DNA of 64,000 nt, from NCBI GenBank assembly GCA_946811695.1, contig OX328124.1:98132547-98196546 (forward strand). The letters are read 5' to 3'. The stretch's first letter is position 1; the number at the start of each line of letters is the position of its first letter. This stretch comes from Gonocerus acuteangulatus. Its lineage: Eukaryota > Arthropoda > Insecta > Hemiptera > Coreidae. Of this stretch, positions 20,859-32,345 are shown in pieces. Below the pieces are notes generated by a model. It made no database searches, was not told the origin of the DNA, and was given only the letters and a program-made list of their open reading frames with translations. The position numbers and the translations under genes are program-made.

Positions 20859-21559
20859 AGGCTCAGGCATAAAGGACGCGATCTGTCGTGGGTGCCTTTG
20901 TGAACAATATAATTGTTAATTTGAACAAATCATATACTAGTATTTCTAAAGTGGCAATACAAAAAATCGGTGCTTTTCAGTTACGACTATAAAAGACGTG
21001 GTAAATATCTCATTTATCAACCATCAAAACTGAATGTACCTAGCATCAGAGCTTGTCCGCCGGACGGCAGTTGTGTTACCTTCCCGTCTTAATACTAAGC
21101 TCCCTACATGGGCAAGATAAAACATTTTCAGTTTGTTTTATTTTGAGTTTTGACTTTAGAAATACTAGTGGGATATGTACATTCAACTTGCAAGATAGAA
21201 TTCCTATCTTTCTTCATTTCGTATTAGTATTTTGTTATGAAAGCAACTAAACCTCGAGATAAATAATGAATAATTCAGTTTCTTCACTAATTTTACCAAA
21301 CTAATCGCGCGACAAATCTGTAATGTTGTACAACCCAAGCCCGACAAAGCGATAAAGACAAGCCCGCAGCGACAGATCGTTCTTTGTTTGATGAGCCTGA
21401 TACTACACTGTGTAAGAGTAGAAATACACATACAGCGATCGAGAGCGAAGCGGAGCGGGGCGATTGAGAGCGCTTGACGTCGCAGACAAATCGCTTGCCA
21501 CCCTCGTTCAGATATCCCTGCTCGCCGTGATTGAGATCGCATCCTGTGTGCCCGAGCCT
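20859..21559. mobile_element. 701-bp TTAA-flanked element with inverted ends, possibly piggyBac-like
   Basis: The left end AGGCTCAGGCATAAAGGACG pairs with the complement of the right end (AGGCTCGGGCACACAGGATG), and similarity continues through CGATCT. TTAA occurs at both outer junctions (20855-20858 and 21560-21563), the piggyBac target. No transposase is encoded. Alternative 3-bp targets cannot be excluded because TTAA is palindromic. Confidence 0.6.
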
Positions 21560-21563
21560 TTAA

Positions 21564-22783
21564 TCTTTTATATAGATTTCATTATATTCATTTCAATGTC
21601 TTAGATACTATTTTATACAATGAAGCATCTTAAATTTTTTATTGTGAAAGGTTTAATCGCTTAATGACGGAATTCATACTAAAAATTATGTCAAAAATGC
21701 CCAATTTTGATACTACTTTAATTACCTACAAATTTAGATCAGTAGATGTATGAATAGCTTTGTTGTTAATGTAATTGATTAACATAATTTTCTTCATGAT
21801 TTATAAAATGTACTGATGTATAATATTACAATTTATATAATGTATTAATATATTGCATCATCTGTATAATGTATTTATATACACAATATGTAAAAATTGC
21901 TTTGTAAGGCAAAAGAACCCCATGTTTGTTTCGTAAAAAACCAAAACATTATTTATTACGGTTTAGGGCATTACCCTAGATTACCCAAGTTTATATGAAG
22001 CACCCCTTTCTAAAAAAACACATTCTAGTAAAACGAACTACAAAACTGTAATCTGAGTAATAATAGTTAAAGTAAAAATCAAGTAACGGTCTATGGCATA
22101 TCCGTAAAATTTTCAGCGAGAGGTTAGTTAGAGTTAACTTTTTCATGAAAAAATCGAAGTGACATCTTTAACCGCGATATCTAGGGCGTGGTTCTTAAAC
22201 GGCGAATCTTTTTAAAGAATTACTGCAAAACAATAAAAAGAAAATAAATTAAATAATTAAGTAACAAATGTATAATTTTCCTGCTTTTGTTTTTACACAT
22301 AGAACAGCTTGTTTTAATAGAAATTTTAATTTTTAATATACCGTCCATACAAATGCGAAGTGATTGATGCAAAGATTGCTGTTGGACTGATGTACGGCAA
22401 TCTCTCGAACCTGAGTTCACTCAGTAAAAGTAACCACTCTCAAAAGGTCGAATCTGCCGACCAAAGGCAAAGTAATGAACACAAGTTCGTTCACTCTGGA
22501 AAGTAGTGATTTTCTCATTCACACACACTTTGTAATGTATTTAAACAATCGGTAACATTACGATTTTCCTTTAGGCTTAAATTTCTTGCCGAAAAAGGCA
22601 TCGAGACAGTACGAACAACAAAATGGCAAGATCCCGACTCGAAACGACCTCATTTAAATAGAAATGCAAAGTAAAGGACGATAAGCCCCAGTGAAAACAT
22701 TGCTTGCCCTACCCGTCTTAGTGTAAGAACTACTCGTCTAGATTATCTTTCTAGGTTGGAGAAAAAGCTTGGTAGATAAATTT

Positions 22784-22815
<32 letters not shown>

Positions 22816-23282
22816 TCATTAATGCTGAATATAAATAAAGGACTCCCCCTCTTCTTAATAATAGCAGACATTTGTATAATGGTAACATAAAAGGCACAAT
22901 TACACTTTCTCGGAAGTTATTACAATCTATGAGAAGAGGAAAATGGTAAATAAACCATGTTTTATTAAAACTGAACACATACGTGTAATGAGCATGCGGT
23001 GAATTTCAAACCTACTTTTGATTAACAATACAAAACCAAGAAAAATATTTAATTAATCTTTGTATAACTTAGACATAAGATAAATAAGTACTTCATGGAC
23101 CTGTAGGATTCAGTTGCATTTCTCACACACTTGAATTCTTATTATTTTTTTGAAATATCAATTTTGTTTATTGATTATTACATTCGTTAAGTGGATACAT
23201 CTTGTAATATGATATTATACAATATAAGGGACCTCATGGATGCTCAAACCAGCCCAACTTCATCCTCGATTGATGCCAAAAG
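21564..23282. other. AT-rich intronic DNA, nothing recognised
   Basis: Contains a 23-bp poly(A) tract near 22792 only. Confidence 0.5.
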
Positions 23283-23552
23283 GACGATCAGTTGACTCCT
23301 AACAGTGGTGGGAGTCGAGGAGAGATTGGTGAGCCACACACATAAAAGAATGCGAATGCTAACAATTCATTTGGCCACTGTCGAAAATCTCTGTGCCACA
23401 GCTTGCTGGGCCATCTTGGATTGGAATGTTTGGATAAGTCTTCGATGTTTTCGCAGTTTCCCTGAGTTCTGATGTGTACGGCCAAATGTGTTGAATTAGT
23501 GATTTATAAAGGATCAGTTGGTTTTGAGTATTTAGATGTGGTTTTCGGCTAA
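23283..23552 (-). pseudogene. Jockey-like LINE, downstream part, separated from its upstream part by a Ty3 insertion
   Basis: A minus-strand frame gives LLYKSLIQHIWPYTSELRET and then AKTSKTYPNIPIQ. This corresponds to the post-RT LINE segment (YKSLIRPIW.YG.QLWG.A..SN...IQR.Q). It is the continuation of the RT fragment at 26795-27300; the 3.2 kb between is the Ty3 element. Several stops show an old copy. Confidence 0.65.
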
Positions 23553-23557
23553 ATAGT

Positions 23558-23742
23558 TGTTATAATATTTGTAACAGCTGTTTTATATTTCATTGTTTAC
23601 AGCTGTTTTCTATTTCATTGTTTACAGCTGTTTTCTATTTCATTGTTTACTTTTGTTTATTCTATTCATTCAGTCTAATATGTAGTGTTATTTTAAGTTC
23701 AATAAAGCATAGTTTCAGGTTATTCTTTTCTCTTCTATAACA
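23558..23742 (+). repeat. 5' LTR, 185 bp
   Basis: TGTTATA...TATAACA termini. It contains three copies of a 25-bp unit (core CAGCTGTTTTCTATTTCATT) and a CAATAAAGC polyadenylation signal near 23700. The 3' LTR has only two units, so one unit was gained or lost after insertion or during reverse transcription. Confidence 0.9.
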
Positions 23743-23770
23743 ATTTATTTAAATTAGTTTTTGTTTTGGA

Positions 23771-24287
23771 ATGCATCGTATTCTACGCCCTAAAAGATTC
23801 AGTATCAATCCTAATGAAGATGGAGCTCTACAAGAATGGAAACATTGGTTTCTTACGTTCCAGAACTTTATTACTAGTGCTGATGTTCGTGAATGTGATA
23901 GACTCAAAGTGTTAACTAACTTTATTTCTCCTTCAGTCTATGAATATGTGAGTGAATGTGGAACATATAATGATGCTTGTGCAATTTTAAAAAGTCTGTA
24001 TATTAAACCAATTAATAAATATTTGTTCGACATAAGCTCAAGACTCGACGCCAGGAACCTGGTGAAACTATTAACAGGTACGTCGAATCTCTTAAACGTT
24101 TGGCTAAAGATTGCAATTTTAAAGCTGTTAGTGCTAAAATTAACAGAGAAGAATCTATTAGAGATGCGTTTATAGATGGATTGCGGTCATCTCATATTCT
24201 TCAGAGATTATTGGAAAATCACACTTTAACTCTAGAAGAAACAATTACTCAAGCTAGATCATTGGAGCTCGCGGAACATCAATCCCG
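23771..24287 (+). pseudogene. Ty3 gag fragment (capsid-like), frameshifted
   Basis: Begins MHRILRPKRFSINPNEDG and continues EWKHWFLTFQNFITSADVRE, LKVLTNFISPSVYEYVS, the capsid-like retrotransposon gag region (W..W...F..F, then YLFDISSRLDARN). The frame shifts near 24060 to ETINRYVESLKRLAKDCNF, REESIRDAFIDGLRS and LTLEETITQARSLELAEHQS. The zinc knuckle that should follow is absent: sequence jumps straight into the RT domain at about 24288. Confidence 0.8.
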
Positions 24288-25103
24288 ATTGACCTCCGCA
24301 GTGCGTATCACCAAATTCCTATCACACCTGAGGACAGACCTTATACAGCCTTTGAAGCCTGTGGACGACTATATCAATTCACTCTTATTCCGTTTGGTGT
24401 TAGGAATGGATTTCCGGCTTTTCAAAGAGCTATAATGAACATAGTTGCCGCAGAAAATCTTCAAGGAATTGAGGTTTATTTGGACGATGTGACAATCTGT
24501 GGTCGTGATCAACAAGAACATGATCAAAATTTAGACAAATATTTAAAGGCTGTAGCTAAGTACAATTTAACAATAAATCTACAGAAAAGTGCATTCTCAT
24601 TAAGCACAATAAAGCTTTTGGGATTTATCATTCGCCACAAAACAATTAGTCCAGATCCTGAACGGTTGCAACCTCTCCGTGAATTGCCAATCCCAGGTAC
24701 CTCATCTTCTCTCCGTCGAGCTATAGGTATGTTCTCCCATTTCGCCCCATTCATACCAAAGTTTGCTGAGAAAATCCAAGTATTAGTCAGAAGTCCTATA
24801 CCTCTCAGTTTAGAAGCTGTGAAAACATTTGAGTCCATTAAGCTAGACATTCAAAATGCTGTGGTATCTTCAATCGACAACAACACTCCACTAACTGTTG
24901 AAACGGACGCATCTGATTATGCCATTGGAGTCAAACTCTCTCAAGACAAGAAACCGGTTGCATTTTTCTCAAGATCTCTCACCAAGGCTGAACAGCTTCA
25001 TTCGTCTATTGAGAAAGAAGCTTATGCGATAGCAGAAGCATTACGGAAGTGGAGGCAATATCTTCTCGGTAGGAATTTTCGTCTTATTACCGATCAACGT
25101 TAA
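24288..25103 (+). pseudogene. Ty3 reverse transcriptase and RNase H fragment
   Basis: Open from IDLRSAYHQIPITPED through TLIPFGVRNGFPAFQRA, the catalytic VYLDDVTICG, the GFIIRHKTISPDPER connection and the RNase H start TVETDASDYAIG, up to LITDQR and an in-frame TAA. The true RT start (upstream of IDLRSAYHQ) has been lost in the gag-RT deletion. The domain order and YLDD and DAS motifs are standard for Ty3 elements. The stop interrupts a reading frame that continues with FMFDSNKRGKIKNEKIMRWR. Confidence 0.88.
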
Positions 25104-25106
25104 TTC

Positions 25107-26109
25107 ATGTTTGACAGTAATAAACGAGGAAAAATAAAGAATGAAAAAATAATGAGGTGGAGACTGGAACTTTCAAATTATAAATATGAAATAATATACA
25201 GACCAGGCAATGAGAACAGAACTGCGGATACATTATTACGAATTTGTTCTTCCATAGAAACTTCTTCCCCAAAGTTGAGAAATCTTCATGAAGTTTTGTG
25301 CCAGCCAGTAGAAACAAGACTATATCATTGGGTTCGTTGTAAAAATCTCCCTTACTCATTGGAAGAAATACAAAAAGTCATCTCAGGATGTCGCATTTGT
25401 TCTGAAGTGAAATCAAGATTCCGCAAATTTGAAGGAACTCTTATCAAAGCTACACAACCGTTCGAAAGGATCGTGATGGATTTTAAAGGCCCTTTGCCGT
25501 CATCTACAAGAAATCGTTACCTCCTAATAATTGTCGATGAGTATTCACGTTTTCCTTTTGCTTTTCCTTGTCAACTAATACAGTAATCTCGAAGCTTAAA
25601 GAACTTTTCTCAATTTTTGGCACACCTGCTTACTTGCACACTGACAGAGGTTCAAGTTTTCTTTCTCAAGAACTCAAATCATTTTTAACTGACATTGGTG
25701 TTGCTACAAGTCGAACGACTGCATACAATCCTCAAGGAAATGGACAATGTGAACGCAATGTTGGGATAGTTTGGAAAACTATTGAGCTGGCAGCAAGAGA
25801 TCAAAATATTCATATTTCTAGATGGGAGGAGGTTTGTAATCAGGCTTTACATTCAATTCGTTCACTCCTCTGCACACCAACAAATACAACACCCCATGAA
25901 CGTATGTTTAATTTCTCTCGCCAGTCCAGTGTGGGAGTAGGGATGCCAACGTGGCTAATGACCCCCGGTCCAGAGGGGTCAGAGAAGACATATTCGCTCA
26001 AAATATGACCCTCATGTCGATGAAGTATATTTATTGGAAGGGAACGCAGAATATTCATATGTTAGATTGCCTGACGGAAGGGAGACTACTGCGTCTACTA
26101 CAGTACACC
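25107..26109 (+). pseudogene. Ty3 integrase region, frameshifted
   Basis: Begins with the end of RNase H (IMRWRLELSNYKYEIIYRPG, NRTADTLLR). A Cys-containing N-terminal integrase segment (CRICSEV) follows, then the catalytic core. The three acidic residues are visible: MDFKGPLP, HTDRGSSF and NGQCERN, with 35 residues between the second D and E. A +1/-1 shift lies near 25570. The C-terminal YVRLPDGRETT motif is interrupted by the SINE and resumes after it. Confidence 0.85.
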
Positions 26110-26274
26110 GGGGTCTCCCGTGGTCTAGTGGCTAGCGCGCTAGATTCATAAGCGGGAGATGGTGGGTTCGATCCCCACTGGCGCCAGAAATTTTCTCATC
26201 ACAGGGCTCGCTGAGAAAATTCCTGGTTGCACCCTGGATCTCGGCGCTAATGGCCAAGAATTATGTCGATGCGC

Positions 26275-26336
<62 letters not shown>

Positions 26337-26337
26337 A
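26110..26337 (+). repeat. SINE (family 3) inserted into the Ty3 element, with 13-bp target duplication
   Basis: Head GGTCTCCCGTGGTCTAGTGG with CAT at the anticodon position and B-box GGTTCGATCCCCAC. The body follows (AATTCCTGG), then the tail GGCGCTAATGGCC, GATGCGCCTT and a poly(A) of about 57. ACTACAGTACACC is repeated exactly at 26097-26109 and 26338-26350. The long poly(A) suggests a fairly recent insertion. Confidence 0.92.
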
Positions 26338-26350
26338 ACTACAGTACACC

Positions 26351-26573
26351 TTGCACCAATAAGCGAGACAGAAACTATTCCCGAAAATCAGAGCAACCGT
26401 GAACACTTTGAAACATCAATTCGTGACATGGATTTCACAGGACAGCCAAAACCTTCCCCACAAAAAGACGCTCTTGAAGAAAATAAAAGTGTCTCTGAGA
26501 GTGCACCAGACGTGCCAAACACAACTGAATTCGACCCTCAACATCACCAAAATCCAACAGTTCAACAATCATA
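26351..26573 (+). pseudogene. C-terminal tail of the Ty3 polyprotein after the SINE
   Basis: Open frame resuming at the second duplication copy: TTVHLAPISETETIPENQSN and onward, ending NPTVQQS and a stop. It follows the LPDGRETT motif and is the hydrophilic tail usual downstream of Ty3 integrases. Confidence 0.65.
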
Positions 26574-26628
26574 AAGAAGAAGTACTCGTGAATGGCATCC
26601 CCCTGCATACTTGAAAGACTTCAAGGAA

Positions 26629-26789
26629 TGTTATAATATTTGTAACAGCTGTTTTATATTTCATTGTTTACAGCTGTTTTCTATTTCATTGTTTACTTTT
26701 GTTTATTCTATTCATTCAGTCTAATATGTAGTGTTATTCTTAAGTTCAATAAAGCCTAGTTTCAGGTTATTCTTTTCTCTTCTATAACA
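26629..26789 (+). repeat. 3' LTR, 161 bp
   Basis: Nearly identical to the 5' LTR except for one fewer 25-bp unit, an extra C in TTATTCTTAAG, and CCT for CAT after CAATAAAG. Few substitutions imply a young insertion. Confidence 0.9.
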
Positions 26790-26794
26790 ATAGT

Positions 26795-27300
26795 CTATAA
26801 AGTTTCCAAATCGTCTGTTAAGTTCCTCTCTTTTATATTTTATGTGATATTTCCAGGTTAGTCGGGAGGTTGCCAACTTTATCAGAAGAGGACAATGGAA
26901 CGCTACTGAAGTCAACTGGTGGACAGGACTTGCGTCCACCAGTTGACATTTTTCTCATTCACCTTGATTTTCCATATTTGGCACCACTCTTGAAATTGAT
27001 TCAAATGAGTCTATAAATTCTCCGATGCAGTGATAGGATTTGAGTGGGATGCGAGGATATCTGTATCATCTGCAAAGGTTGCCAGGAGGGTATCTGGACT
27101 TGTTGGAGCTTCGGCTGGCCAGGGGAGCTCCCGTTTCCATACGGGTAATATTCTGAGTCCTCTGTCGGCACCGAAAATGCCAATTGGATAAGTAGGATCG
27201 TAGGATGAGGTAAAGAGTGCTGTGAAGAAAACGTATGAACTTGTAGAGCCACACTTAAGAAACGTCCAGAAACGCTGATGTGCAATATTCACTCCAATTA
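26795..27300 (-). pseudogene. Jockey-like LINE reverse transcriptase fragment
   Basis: The minus strand reads FTALFTSSYDPTYPI, then the catalytic block TLLATFADDTDILASHSNPI, then TASENL. After frame changes it continues HLNQFQEWCQIWKIKVNEKN and LATSRLTWKYHIKYKREELN. FADDT, WC..WKI.VN and RLTWK.HI..KR..LN are standard Jockey/CR1 LINE RT motifs. It ends exactly at the Ty3 target duplication and continues beyond the Ty3 element at 23283-23552. Confidence 0.8.
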
Positions 27301-29270
27301 ATTGAGGTAGAAGTTCCCAGAGTCAGCCATAACTGTCAACTACATGGGGAAAAATGACGTTGCCGGAACATAGTACTAACTGTACCTATATCTTTAGTAT
27401 ATTGTACGGTTAGAATCACATAACTGTACAGTATTTTGGTATCATCGTGACCGATTAGATTTTATTAATTGTTTTTTCATTAAAATTTTATCCTCTATAT
27501 TCTTTGATTTTATTTTCCCATCGTCTGACTATAGATGAGCCATTTAAAGGAAAGATAAAAATGTCTATTCAATTATTAACTTATCAAATAGAATAATAAA
27601 CCTGCCATTGATAACGATATAATAGAGAGAATTGTTGCCGCAAATAAAGGCCACGCCCTTTGAACATGCTTTAATTAATAAGAGGGGTTTTCAACAACTT
27701 GAAGGCTTCCTAGTTTTTAAGGAACACAAGAACGAAAGATATTTACAGCCAGATGTGTGCATGGGATTATACAATCATTATTATGTAGTTAATAGAGAAA
27801 ACATGTTGGAATGTATATGTTATTGGTTGAATATCGCAAATAACTGGTTAGTTTTTGACCAGCAAAATTAAAGGGTTACAATTTTGTAATCATTGTATTA
27901 AACCTTACATATGTTTAACTCTGTCAAAAAATACCTATAATAGAAGTTCAACTAAATGCATCCCTCAATGAGTTCAAAAAATAAAAATCAAAACCTGATT
28001 TATTGATTTGTTAAATACTTAATCTATTCACTAATTTTTTAGCCTATTGCCAAGAAGCCATTAATATTCTATTTTACCAAAATAAAAGTACCAACGCTGT
28101 GATTCAAAATAAGGCAGTTTTAATGTTGCAAAGGTTGAGTTTGCGAATACACATTTAGTAAAAATAGGGTTTCAGTTTTACATGCTTTGCTTTAAAAGCC
28201 TTTTGAACTTTGCCTTTATAAAGGGGACTTAATTATCACTAAAGGCTTACCTTCCTCACCTCTCGCCCGGCCCTTTTAGGTGGGAGCACTTTTATTTTTA
28301 GGGCTGGCTCTCACTTGGAGGTGATGGGACTTATTTTGTCTAATGAGTTGAATGAGATAACATCTTTAGAACAAGTCATTAAGTTTTATAATTTTTCTTC
28401 TGGAGCGAAGGAGAGCTTACCACCAAAGTCAAAACTTTTATGCTTTCGCTTTTTGGTTGGGATCTTTAAGCATTTTATTAATGACATAAGCTAGATGCAT
28501 TTTTTAAATGAATCTCACACAGAAATACGTGATATGCTTCTTTGACAAAATTAATTAATTCTTTAAAGAAAATACAGGTCTACCTTTAGAAGATCTTAAG
28601 ATTTTGCAAGAAAAATTTACATAACACAGACCAAATGTGATTTTTTTATTTTTATTTTGTAATAAACAGATTATCCAGAAGCGGCCACATAGCCTCACAA
28701 ACGTCGGACATAGCAAGAAAGTTTTTGAAGACGCATTTATCTTGCATCTGGTTATTTTGACTAGACATCGTATAGGACAGAGCGTACTAATGCATTTCTA
28801 TCTAATTTATTGACGAAACAGACATTTACATATGTACATTTCGCAACGGGTTTGCAGATAAATTCATTACTTTATTTACATAATTTATTAATTTAAACTG
28901 AAATTATAGACTTAATAAATGGCTTTAAGTTAGAGAAAATCAGTCAGCTGAGAAATGCATATTACAATATACATTTATTGCATGTAAATCTTATTATTGC
29001 TTTCACTTGAGTAGTAATTTATTTGTATTTTATGTAGTTGAATAGCCTGTAAAATAGATAATATGAAATATTTCGGAACATTTTAAATTTCTAGGGCACA
29101 TCACCATTGCTGTGCAGCTCTTAAAGTAAAGTAAATAAATAAAATAAAAATAATTTCTAGGGGGTATTTGTAGAAGAGCACTGAGGATGAAGAATTACTC
29201 TGAAAGCACAGTGCGTAGAATTAAGAAGTTTAGGGATTTATTTATTTTTTTATTTTATTTATTTATTTAT
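27301..29270. other. AT-rich intronic DNA with scraps of repeat family Y
   Basis: The part near 28225-28265 (CACTAAAGGC..CACCTCTC) matches repeat Y. No gene was recognised; the frame at 27632-27871 has no family resemblance. Confidence 0.45.
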
Positions 29271-29275
29271 TTTTA

Positions 29276-29458
29276 TTTATTTTTTTTTTTTTTACGCCGC
29301 ATCTACATCTAGGTCATTAGCGCCGACATCCAGGGTGCAGCGAGGAATTTTACCAGCGAGCCGTGGGATGATAAAATTCCTGCCGGAGGTTGGGAATCGA
29401 ACCCACCATCTCCCGCTAATGAATCCAAGGCGCTAGCCATTAGACCACGGGAGACCCC
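29276..29458 (-). repeat. tRNA-derived SINE (family 3)
   Basis: Minus-strand head GGGGTCTCCCGTGGTCTAAT with B-box GGGTTCGATTCCC, then AGGAATTTTATC, then the tail GGCGCTAATGACC and GATGCGGCGTAAAA ending in an A-rich tract. No clear target duplication. Confidence 0.8.
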
Positions 29459-29539
29459 AAGAATTGTTATTAAATCAAATTTTTAATATGGGAATTCCTT
29501 TTCTTTAAAATACTCATGGAGTGTAGTAATTTCCATTTT

Positions 29540-29674
29540 TTTTTAGCACTTTCCTCCGAAGGAAAGTAGCTATTGAGGTTGGACTCATGACGGAATTTTT
29601 GAAAAATTTCTTCAAATCTTTATCGATCCTACCTAGTAGACACCGAAAATGACCCCCGTTAAAATTTATATATA

Positions 29675-29730
<56 letters not shown>

Positions 29731-30235
29731 TATATATATATATATATGTGTCTGTTAACACGATAGCGGCCAGAGTTTTTGTTTTTTCGTCACGAAACTT
29801 GGTATATAGCATTCAATTAGCAAACGATATATGGTATATTTCGACGAAACTCGGTATTCGTAGTGCTAATCCACAGGTAAATATGTGTTGTAAAAATAAA
29901 CGAAATCGGTTCATTAGGAGGGGGGGGGGGGGTTTACTCCGGACCCACAATACCAATTCGCCACTACCAGCCGTGATTTTTAGTATATTTCGACGAAACT
30001 CGGCATTCGTAGTGGTAATCTACAGGTAAATATGTGTTGTAAAAATAAACTAAATCGGTTCATTAGAAGGGGGGGGGGGTTTACTCCGGACCCAAATTCC
30101 TAATATACTCATACCGGTCGTAATTTCTGCTGTATTGTAACGAAACGCGGTATACGTCGTGGGTAACTCATGAGAAAGAAGTGTTGTAAAAATGAGCTGA
30201 ATCGGTCAATCGGAAAGCGGGGGTTTAATTTGTAA
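29540..30235 (+). repeat. Tandem repeat of about 150 bp (three to four diverged units) in a larger interspersed repeat
   Basis: The phrase TATATTTCGACGAAACTCGG recurs near 29832 and 29984, with diverged forms near 29787 and 30131. GGTAAATATGTGTTGTAAAA, AATCGGTTCATTAG, a G run and TTTACTCCGGACCC recur at matching offsets. The unit is preceded by GGAAAGTAGCTATTGAGG, a (TA)n array and TGTGTCTGTTAACACGATAG. A similar leader and (TA)n occur at 45905-46100, so it is a dispersed repeat. Confidence 0.75.
29667..29750. repeat. (TA)n microsatellite
   Basis: Two TA blocks broken by a TGCATA interruption. Confidence 0.93.
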
Positions 30236-31490
30236 TATATTTGAATAGAAAAGCCGGCAGACGTAGGTTCACAAAGCCGCCGCAAGGAGCGCTTTCTACC
30301 ACTAGAGGGACTGTATCCTGTTCCTGCGTTAGAACAAAATACGATAATATGAGGATTTTTGTATTTATTACGTAGTGTAGTAGGTACCATGTGTAAACAT
30401 AACTCTGGAAGCAAATTAATAATTGATCAGTCATTCATTACAAAATGAGAACTATTCACGTTTTTATTTTATTTATGTAGGATATTTTAAGCAAATTGTT
30501 CTGGAAAGCAGTCTACACTACCCAAATTCTGAGGAAAGTGCTTAGTTACGCAGCTCCTGCGTGACGGACTTTATTTAATTATTATTATGATGGCGAGTCA
30601 ACCATTAAGATCATTAAAGCAATTCATTTCAGTGGTCATTTTATTATGATTCTGTAGTAAGTACTAATCTGTGTAAATTCTGATTAAATTGCTATTAATA
30701 ATTGCTTTTTGAATTTCCCTATTTGAAGCACTTCTCTCATATTTCACCTATCCTGAGAATAATTGATGACAATTAGAGCAATTTAATCCTGTATATTTAT
30801 TTTTCCCCTACAAGGAAAGGTTCAGTTATAATGCAATAGTAAAAGCTACAAACAAATACTTTTAGCAAGTTATTTAATTCCGAGTTCATTGAAAAGAATC
30901 ATGGGAGGGAGAGTTTCTTAATTATCGACCTTTTGTTATGAATTAGTTTCTTAAACTTTTTCTTTGTTATTTTGACTTATTTTTTCACAATATAATTCCT
31001 CTAGTAAGTCTTACTTAATATATTGTCATCTATCAATCCTACTATTTTGACTGTATTCATTAATGTTTTCAATCATGTGTGTCGAGTGCCTTATAGTGTA
31101 CTTATTACATAACCAGCGTTTTTAGAAAACAAGAAAAAAAAAAAGAATAGAAAAAGAAATGAAAATGGGTTCACGAGCAGTTCAGAATATCTATTTACAT
31201 TTGCTAGATAATCTTAAATAAACATTTTCATTTAAAAATAAAATAAAAAAGTTATTATTTAATTAATTGTAAGTAAATTGATCTTCTGGTTCTTGAGATA
31301 TCTTCAGAAAACTAAGGAAAATTTAATGAGCTCCCAAAAAAAACATAAGTTCATTAAGTGGCCCTCGTTGAAAGGTACGATTAAATTTTGCTTGATTCAG
31401 ATCTTTTTTTTTTTTTTCAAATTGACTTTTCTAGTTATTGTTGTACACTAAATTGATGTGTCCTTAATTAGATTTTAGTTTCCCGCCTTG
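30236..31490. other. AT-rich intronic DNA, nothing recognised
   Basis: No coding or element signature was seen. Confidence 0.5.
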
Positions 31491-31494
31491 TATG

Positions 31495-32345
31495 ACCTTT
31501 TCACTACTTTGTTTTTACCATTTTTTTTTTTTGGCTTAAATGCTTCCTTTACTAATCAAAAATTGATATCCAAGAGTGTTTATATGCCGAAACTTCAGAT
31601 TTTCAAGGTGGGGTCATGGGAAAGAAGGTAATTTTTCAACGAGATTAATGGGTAATAAATACTACCTTACAACTTTTTTTTTTTTTTTTTTACAATTTTC
31701 TTCTTTTTTGGGCTTAAATACTTCCTTAACTAATCATGATGATATCCAAGACTGTTTTTGTGCCGAAAAATGTTTTAATTCTGCCAAAAATTCGATTTTT
31801 CTTTTAATGTCTCGGTAAATTTCAAAATTTAAAACCATTTTTTTACTGTTTGCAAAAAAAAAAAAAGAACTTTTCGGCACATTAAAAGTAGATTTTCTCA
31901 AAATTATGTTTTTAAAATCGGGTGATACGCTAGCGCTTTCACTTTTTACCCGATCAACTTTAAATTTTAACTGGAGATTCCTAATGATATTTGCTAGTAA
32001 AGGACGAACGAATTTTTCCATTCATTGAATTATTGGGATTTTATGACCGATTTTAGACGGATTTTTAAATAGAAAATCAAAAATTGTTCACGATTTTTTA
32101 AAAAATTAATTTTTCTACGGACTTTACTAGATTTAACTTCTTTCAAAATAATTTTAGTTTTTTGTTTGTAGATTATGAAGACTATCACTCGTGAAAAAAG
32201 AGGGGTTCCGTTCGTCAGATACAAAGCCTCCATTTTGATTTAGAAAAATTAAAACTTATTTTTTTTTGTTTCTTTAACACGCCATATAAAACTTATGACA
32301 TAAATATTAAAAAAAAATATTGATTTATTTTTTATCCATAAATTG
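31495..32345. repeat. Interspersed repeat family X, copy 1
   Basis: Shared with 41070-41830 and, in part, 50040-50460. Common phrases include TTTTCAAGGTGGGGTCATGG, AAAGAAGGTAATTTTTCAAC, TCGGG.GATACGC.AGCGCTTTC and CCTAATGATATTTGCTAG. This copy has an internal duplication of its start (GGCTTAAATGCTTCCTT and GGCTTAAATACTTCCTT). No terminal repeats or target duplication found. Confidence 0.7.

Larger units (their letters stand above)
23558..26789 (+). mobile_element. Ty3-type LTR retrotransposon, internally deleted, with a SINE insertion
   Basis: Two LTRs flank gag and pol remnants, and 5-bp direct repeats ATAGT lie at 23553-23557 and 26790-26794, as expected for Ty3 integrases. The internal order is gag, RT, RNase H and integrase. 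The gag zinc knuckle, protease and first RT motifs are gone, and there are several frameshifts plus a SINE at 26110-26337. It cannot move on its own. No clear tRNA primer site follows the 5' LTR. Confidence 0.9.

Noticed and set aside
26110..26185. tRNA gene with CAT anticodon
   Set aside because: It is flanked by a 13-bp target duplication and followed by a SINE body and poly(A), so it is a retroposed copy.
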